DNA from: DASZQL01 sp964391865
Lineage (GTDB): Bacteria > Planctomycetota > Phycisphaerae > Phycisphaerales > UBA1924
Assembly: GCA_964391865.1 (NCBI GenBank)
Contig: CAYMNQ010000004.1
Span: forward strand, 335,940-399,939
Reading direction: 5' to 3'
Length of the DNA stretch: 64,000 nucleotides
A program made the translations under genes and the position numbers. The notes beneath the pieces are model-generated. The model was not told where the DNA came from. It worked only from the letters and a program-made list of their open reading frames with translations, and did no database searches. Shown here one piece after another: positions 59,569 to 64,000 of this stretch; position 1 is the first letter of the stretch, and the number at the start of each line of letters is the position of its first letter.

Positions 59569-61407
59569 TCACTGCTTTTCCACAGATGGTGAGGCTTCGA
59601 GGGCCTCGGCCGCACGAGCAGCTTCAGCGAGCCGGGTCTCAGCAAGAGCTACTGCAAGTTCTGCCTCCGCCACAGCGCGCATCAATTCTGCCGCTTCGGC
59701 ATCGCGCTGTTCAAGGCACCGTCTCGCGTCTGAGACACGCAAGGCGGCAACTGAGACGTCGTTCTGGTAAGCCGCTATGGCTGACTCGCCGATCTCTCGC
59801 ATTTTCCTGAAATTCGGCAAGGCCTTCTTCATTTGTGGTCGTATCGCCGCACGCCAGTCATTCCCCTGAACGCGCTCGTGTTCAGCTTGGCAGAATCGGA
59901 GATCGCCATGCGCACGATCAATCCTCGCGAGTGCGCGCTCATGCTGGGCGCGGAGCTCTTGGAGCCTTGCACGTGACATTTCCGTCTGGTTTTCCAGAGT
60001 CCTGACCCGGTCATCGTGCATAAGGCGACGGTGGCGATGGTATCCGTCGAGGCGGTCTGCAGCGGCTGCGGAATGCCAGGCGGTCAGCGCGGCAATCACT
60101 CGTGCTTTGGTTAGGCTGGCGGGTACGGATGCTTGCTCGATCCAGCCAGCACTTCGGGATCCATCGATGACTACGCTCTTTTCCTGAGTGACTTCAGACA
60201 CCGTTTCTTCCTGCAATAGTCGCGCGAAGCGCACATGGGTCAACTCCCAAGACTGGCTTGAGGCGTTGCGCTCGAATCGCACCCCAGCCCGTCGTTCGAG
60301 CCCGCGGACGACGCCGGTCGTCTTGGTCTCAGAATGCTCGATGCCTAAGAAGGGTATCGAGACCCCAACGCCGCCGGTCGTCGAGCGTTCACTGGAACGC
60401 AGAAGCGTCGCCGCCGCCGCGTCGTCGAGGCCCTGCGAACTTAGCTCTTCGCGGAGGAGGGGCTCAAGATACTCAGCCGGGTCGAATGTGGGCAGGAGCG
60501 AGCGCACCTCAGTCGCATCGACCTCGACCAGCCCGAGGGTCAGCAGGCCCATCAGTTCCTGCTCGACAATCAGAGGCAATAGCGACTCGTCGGAGGCACG
60601 GATGTGGTGCGACGCGCCGAGTCGCAGTGAACCCGAGACTCGCGCCAAGTCACTCAACAGGACCAATTGCCCCTCCGAGCGGAGTTCGACCGCGCGCTTG
60701 AGGAGTGCGGCTCGCGCCTCGTTGATCTTCTGAGCGTCGACGCGCACGGTCGATGTTGCCCTGCGGGTAGCTACCTCCTTGTCGTAGCGCAAGTAGGCCT
60801 GAGTCGATAGCTCGCCGCGCGCCCAACTGAAAGCCAGTTGTGCCCAAGTCTGATGATTGACCTCGAAGTGGACGTTGACTTCGGGCTGACCTGACACTGT
60901 GCCGTTGATCCGCCCGTAGGCGATGGGCTGACCCAAATCTTCCAACACGAGTATCACATCCGTGATCGGGAGGGGGTCCACCTTCGCCCCGTGAAGGGCG
61001 AGCTCACGCTCGACCCAACTCAAGATGTCTGGACTCCACAAGTGAAGACGAACCGCGAACCGTACCGTCTGTCCTAGATCGTCCTCCAGATAGCGGAGTC
61101 TGGCGGCGAACGCCGGATCGGCGTGCTCGGCCTCCGGATCGACGACGAGGAGAGGTGGAACGGACGCATAGAAGCTATTGGTGCCGGGCTCGCGTTGATA
61201 AAGTTGGACGCCGAGCTGCCAGCCTGCCGTGGGAAGGGTGAAGATCTTGGCGGGGCCCCTTGCGAAATCCGTAGGAGAGGACTCTGCGTCTGGCAGACTA
61301 TTCACGCTGGGAACAATCGAGGCGTGAGCAACGCTGGCATGCGATATTCGGCAGCACAGGGCAGACATCGAGAGCACCGTGAGCAAAGCGACGATAAGCC
61401 GGGGCAT
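59569..61407 (-). CDS. Secreted coiled-coil protein of unknown function (612 aa)
   Basis: The start at ATG 61407 (MPRLIVALLTVLSMSALCCRISHAS) has AAGGAGG five bases upstream; the frame extends to 61497. It has a signal peptide, a globular N-terminal region (FTLPTAGWQLGVQLYQREPGTNSFYASVPPLLVVDPEAEHADPAFAARLRYLEDDLG...) and a C-terminal coiled coil (LENQTEMSRARLQELRAQHERALARIDRAHGDLRF...AEAELAVALAETRLAEAARAAEALEA). I recognise no domain. Read with the gene at 58105-59499; both may form a surface complex. Confidence 0.75.
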   Translation of the reverse strand: MPRLIVALLTVLSMSALCCRISHASVAHASIVPSVNSLPDAESSPTDFARGPAKIFTLPTAGWQLGVQLYQREPGTNSFYASVPPLLVVDPEAEHADPAFAARLRYLEDDLGQTVRFAVRLHLWSPDILSWVERELALHGAKVDPLPITDVILVLEDLGQPIAYGRINGTVSGQPEVNVHFEVNHQTWAQLAFSWARGELSTQAYLRYDKEVATRRATSTVRVDAQKINEARAALLKRAVELRSEGQLVLLSDLARVSGSLRLGASHHIRASDESLLPLIVEQELMGLLTLGLVEVDATEVRSLLPTFDPAEYLEPLLREELSSQGLDDAAAATLLRSSERSTTGGVGVSIPFLGIEHSETKTTGVVRGLERRAGVRFERNASSQSWELTHVRFARLLQEETVSEVTQEKSVVIDGSRSAGWIEQASVPASLTKARVIAALTAWHSAAAADRLDGYHRHRRLMHDDRVRTLENQTEMSRARLQELRAQHERALARIDRAHGDLRFCQAEHERVQGNDWRAAIRPQMKKALPNFRKMREIGESAIAAYQNDVSVAALRVSDARRCLEQRDAEAAELMRAVAEAELAVALAETRLAEAARAAEALEASPSVEKQ

Positions 61408-61688
61408 CGCGACCTCCTTTTCGCTGTGAACGAGCGGTGGGTCGAATGCCAAGTAGGAGGAAACGCCTCCCCAACCAAGACCGCACCGCGGTAGCATGAC
61501 TGACCGAGTGGCACCGTCGAAGTATTACCGAGCGAGTGTGGGGTGGGCGCGGTTGGACGACAAGGGAGGGCAAAGAGAGGGTGCGGCTCCTGATCGACCG
61601 CTGGTGAAGCCGCAGAAACACCCCCTCGAGTTTCAAAGCGAGCCCTCGGGCCATCTGTTGGGGGAGGCGGGATCGTAAAGGGAACGGA

Positions 61689-62795
61689 ATGCGCAAGGAA
61701 CTAGAACGCTATTCGCTCGGCTGCGTGTCGCCCAAACCCGAAGTGATCCGAACCCTGCGACAGAAGCGCGGGTGGTCTCAATTGGCCCTCGCCCAGCAAG
61801 CGCGCGTGGGCAAACGCACCATCGAGGGAATCGAAAAAGGCAAGCCCAAGCGGCCATCGTCCATGTTGGCTGTCGCGCGAGCCCTTGGAGTACCGGTTAG
61901 CACACTTGTTGCAGTCCAAGATGTGCGACCGTCGGGCTGGGAGAACGCGAGGCCTCTTGAGACGCTGTCTGCTGAGTTGCCCGCAGACTGCCGTCAGCAT
62001 TTTCTTACAAATCCCTTCGTCGAGTACGTCCCGCTGGGCGTCCCCGTCGCCGACTACATCACAGTCTGGTTTCAGAGCGACCACCCGGTGAAGGGAGCGA
62101 TCAAGCTGCAGGTCATCAGAGCCTGCCCGGCACGGCCAACCATGCTGCAATTCCGTGGTTGGTCGAGCCCGAGCCAAGTGGGTGCCTCGGTGGGCAAGCG
62201 GGTCTACTACTCCGAGAATCGGTGGCCCGTACCGGCACATCTGCGGCCGCTCGTTCCGGATCCCGATGAGAGGTTCAGACTCGAGATTCGTGAGAGCACG
62301 TTCTTGGGCGTTGCAGCGCATTATTCGCACGATCTTGTGTCAAGCAGCGACCCGATGTGGGGCCGAAAGGACTGGATCGCGGTTGAAGTCGAGGATGTGC
62401 AGTCCGAGGGCCCGGTCCCGTATCGGTTTGCCATCGGCCGTGCCGGCGAAGGCCGCGAGGTCCGCTTGCTATCAGCCTGGTCGGTCGGGAAGTTCGCACT
62501 CGAAGCCGACGGACGGGACTTTCGGGCGCTGTTCCTGGAGGACACGAACCCGCGGCGTTCGTGGGCTTTCTCGGCGCTGCCAGCAGATATCCGCGCATTC
62601 ATGCAGGCCTTGGCGCGACACGCCTTGGCCGACTTCGTGGCTGCCCGGGAGATCGGATCCGACAGGCCGTCTGATGGCTCGCTCGCCGCCTTTAGCGTCG
62701 TCGCAGAAGCCAGGGAACTGGACTTGCTGTGCAAGTGGAGCTTTGACCTTGTCGAGCGCCTTGATCGGGATCGACTTTATATTACGTCAGAATAG
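61689..62795 (+). CDS. XRE-family DNA-binding protein with large C-terminal domain
   Basis: The 368-residue protein has an N-terminal XRE helix-turn-helix (EVIRTLRQKRGWSQLALAQQARVGKRTIEGIEKGKPKRPSSMLAVARALGVPVSTL, residues ~18-72) and a long uncharacterised C-terminal domain (DYITVWFQSDHPVKGAIKLQVIRACPARPTMLQFRGWS..., WIAVEVEDVQSEGPVPYRFAIGRAGEGREVRLLSAWSVGKFALEADGRDFRALFLED). It is divergent from the secreted genes at 58105-61407 and may regulate them. The C-terminal domain has no recognised family. Confidence 0.82.
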   Translation: MRKELERYSLGCVSPKPEVIRTLRQKRGWSQLALAQQARVGKRTIEGIEKGKPKRPSSMLAVARALGVPVSTLVAVQDVRPSGWENARPLETLSAELPADCRQHFLTNPFVEYVPLGVPVADYITVWFQSDHPVKGAIKLQVIRACPARPTMLQFRGWSSPSQVGASVGKRVYYSENRWPVPAHLRPLVPDPDERFRLEIRESTFLGVAAHYSHDLVSSSDPMWGRKDWIAVEVEDVQSEGPVPYRFAIGRAGEGREVRLLSAWSVGKFALEADGRDFRALFLEDTNPRRSWAFSALPADIRAFMQALARHALADFVAAREIGSDRPSDGSLAAFSVVAEARELDLLCKWSFDLVERLDRDRLYITSE

Positions 62796-62824
62796 GGCGA
62801 TGCTGCACAAGCAATCATCGACTG

Positions 62825-63475
62825 CTATCGATCTGGTCGATGTTCCCGCAGCAAATTGACGTGATCCGCGAGGCTCGTGCCGAAGACTTCACGGGCTCGT
62901 TCGCCCGACATGCCGCCATCCACCTTGGAGTACACGCGAACGCCGTCAGTAAGCCCTCCGTCAAAATTGCATCGAAGGCTTCCGAAGGAACTTCTCTCGT
63001 CAGACACAACCGCCGAAATCTCATTTTCTCCGCTCCGAACTGCATCATACTTGAATCTCTTGTATGCCCATGCGCGGGGACGATCTTGTTCACCGAATGA
63101 CGCTGAACCTAATAGCGGATCTCGGGACAACTCCGCCTGGTTAGCTCCGAAAACAATATAATCATTCACACCTCGATCTTTCGGTACGATCGCGAGATAA
63201 TATGCTGATGTTTGATTGTTATCTGCCGTCGCTCGCCCCAGCCTTAGTGCATGTTTGTCCAGTTCCGACGGCTCCGCCCGCCAGATACCGACGAAGGAAC
63301 ATGGCGCGGAATGCGGATTGGCAATGATTCTTGAGCGGAGAATGGGTTTGAGCCCGTGCCACGCGGCCGAACCGATTGCTACAAAGAGGATGATCCACGC
63401 GATCTTTGGGACTTTGGAGAGCTGCGCCGCGACGCGAGACGCATTGTCATTGTTCTGACCGTCGGACACGGGCAT
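62825..63475 (-). CDS. hypothetical single-pass membrane protein
   Basis: The 216-residue frame opens at ATG 63475 (MPVSDGQNNDNASRVAAQLSKV); the GTG at 63469 is an alternative start with GGAG seven bases upstream. There is one membrane helix (IAWIILFVAIGSAAWHGLKPI) near residues 28-48, followed by an extracytoplasmic part (CSFVGIWRAEPSELDKHALRLGRATADNNQTSAYYLAIVPKDRGVNDYIVFGANQ). GC is lower than neighbours, suggesting different origin. The protein is unrecognised. It converges on the XRE gene. Confidence 0.65.
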   Translation of the reverse strand: MPVSDGQNNDNASRVAAQLSKVPKIAWIILFVAIGSAAWHGLKPILRSRIIANPHSAPCSFVGIWRAEPSELDKHALRLGRATADNNQTSAYYLAIVPKDRGVNDYIVFGANQAELSRDPLLGSASFGEQDRPRAWAYKRFKYDAVRSGENEISAVVSDERSSFGSLRCNFDGGLTDGVRVYSKVDGGMSGERAREVFGTSLADHVNLLREHRPDR

Positions 63476-63784
63476 TCTCCACTCGCTAAGCCAGTTTTCA
63501 GACTACTCGACTGTCGCACAGAGCGTCAATACTCTTGTCTCCCCTCCGGAGTTCGACAGGTCGACAGCACGCTGCAACACGACCTAGCCAATCGTCATCT
63601 CGTTCACGCGCGCCACGGCACAACTGACCCCACGCAGAGCGCGGCAACGGCACAGGCGACCTCCGCCCGAGTAGTGGCTAGACCTCTTGCTTTCCCACCC
63701 TGATCGCGCTCGGGTTGCACCCTCTCGCTCGCGTCGCGATGTGCAAATTGCGCAGCGGTTCATCCGGCGTGTTCATTCGGCCCC
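63476..63784. other. Intergenic region before right end of island 2
   Basis: About 310 bases. No convincing gene is seen; a plus-strand frame 63356-63703 is open but mostly overlaps the membrane protein gene. Confidence 0.5.
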
Positions 63785-63945
63785 GAACCCCGTGTCACCC
63801 CTCCGCAGGGGCGACACGACATAAGTGTTTAAGCATCAATGACTTGTGGGCAAATATCACTCGCCAAAAGGTGACAAAACCGCCACATTTTCGGACATCG
63901 GCTCTACCTCCGTTCCAGGCCGCACTACCTATCCGCCTCACCACC
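63785..63945. repeat. Right-end repeat of island 2 (copy 2)
   Basis: Same ~160-base sequence as 33094-33254, with the conserved hairpin CGTGTC-A-CCCCT / AGGGG-C-GACACG (63791-63818) and the conserved GGTGACAAAACCGCCACATT and CCGCACTACCTATCCGCCTC. The centre differs more. It directly abuts the third left-end copy. Confidence 0.7.
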
Positions 63946-64000
63946 CCGCTTCCGCTTGAGACTCGGCCCAATCGGGTCTCAGGCTTTCCCTTGAATCGCG
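63946..64000. mobile_element. Start of a third island copy (left end only)
   Basis: The last 55 bases repeat the left-end sequence (CCGCTTCCGCTTGAGACTCG with dyad 63957-63962 / 63976-63981) seen at 3590 and 33255. Identical to copy 2 as far as visible. A third recombinase module probably follows outside the window. Confidence 0.65.

Larger units (their letters stand above)
33255..63945. mobile_element. Putative island 2 of the tandem array (~30.7 kb)
   Basis: Starts with the left-end repeat also found at 3590 and 63946 and ends at the second right-end repeat. It contains a second copy of the HARE-HTH, DUF2924, recombinase module, then different cargo: LRR-Roc-like GTPase, the six-gene methyltransferase/helicase/ATPase operon, GT/radical-SAM fusion and WG-repeat genes, secreted proteins, the ECF sigma factor-kinase pair, an XRE regulator and a membrane protein. 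Its extent is inferred from the junction sequences. Confidence 0.6.

Noticed and set aside
1..64000. CRISPR arrays
   Set aside because: No regularly spaced short direct repeats were seen; the LRR-coding 69-bp units are in frame with a gene.

Overview
The window looks like a GC-rich planctomycete, most likely a Phycisphaerae-type bacterium. The signs are an ECF sigma factor whose gene overlaps a Ser/Thr-kinase/WD40 gene, secreted proteins ending in dockerin-like 'GDxxxDxxVGLADI' tails, and a nitrous oxide reductase cluster that has nosZ, nosD, nosF, nosY and nosL but no nosR or nosX. Taxonomy is inferred from gene content only.

Positions 1-3592 look like ordinary chromosome: queA (3' end outside the window), a hypothetical gene, two tandem paralogous mini membrane proteins, a PTS IIA gene overlapping a PII-like gene, and a tRNA-Ser(CGA). 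Homology to two later places starts exactly at the tRNA 3' end. The same left-end sequence occurs at 3590, 33255 and 63946. The first two copies lead into the same overlapping three-gene module (winged-helix HARE-HTH, DUF2924, large serine recombinase). The second and third are each preceded by the same ~160-bp right-end sequence. The simplest reading is a tandem array of serine-recombinase islands integrated at the tRNA-Ser 3' end: island 1 (about 29.7 kb), island 2 (about 30.7 kb) and the first 55 bases of a third copy. The layout resembles SCC-type chromosome cassettes, with different cargo behind a conserved recombinase end.

Island 1 carries a type I restriction-modification operon (hsdM, ImmA/IrrE metallopeptidase, DUF4411 PIN-like protein, hsdS, a nuclease-like protein, hsdR), a stand-alone phage-terminase nuclease domain, and a minus-strand nitrous-oxide respiration operon (dihaem cytochrome c, nosZ, a nosB-like membrane protein, nosD, nosF, nosY, nosL, a Cys-rich metal-binding protein, an Rrf2 regulator, a cupin). 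It also has a nitronate-monooxygenase-like gene, a five-CxxCH multihaem cytochrome with a dockerin-like tail, and pdxH.

Island 2 carries an LRR-Roc-COR-like GTPase and a tightly packed six-gene minus-strand operon: DNA methyltransferase, unknown 169-aa protein, PLD-DEAD helicase, 68-aa protein, DndD-like SMC ATPase and a DndE-like small protein. This operon is a candidate defence system with no obvious exact named match. Downstream are a glycosyltransferase/radical-SAM fusion with a WG-repeat partner, a truncated SRAP gene, secreted repeat proteins, the ECF sigma/kinase pair, two secreted coiled-coil proteins, an XRE-type regulator and a small membrane protein. Nothing here was checked by database search; family names rest on motifs recognised by eye.
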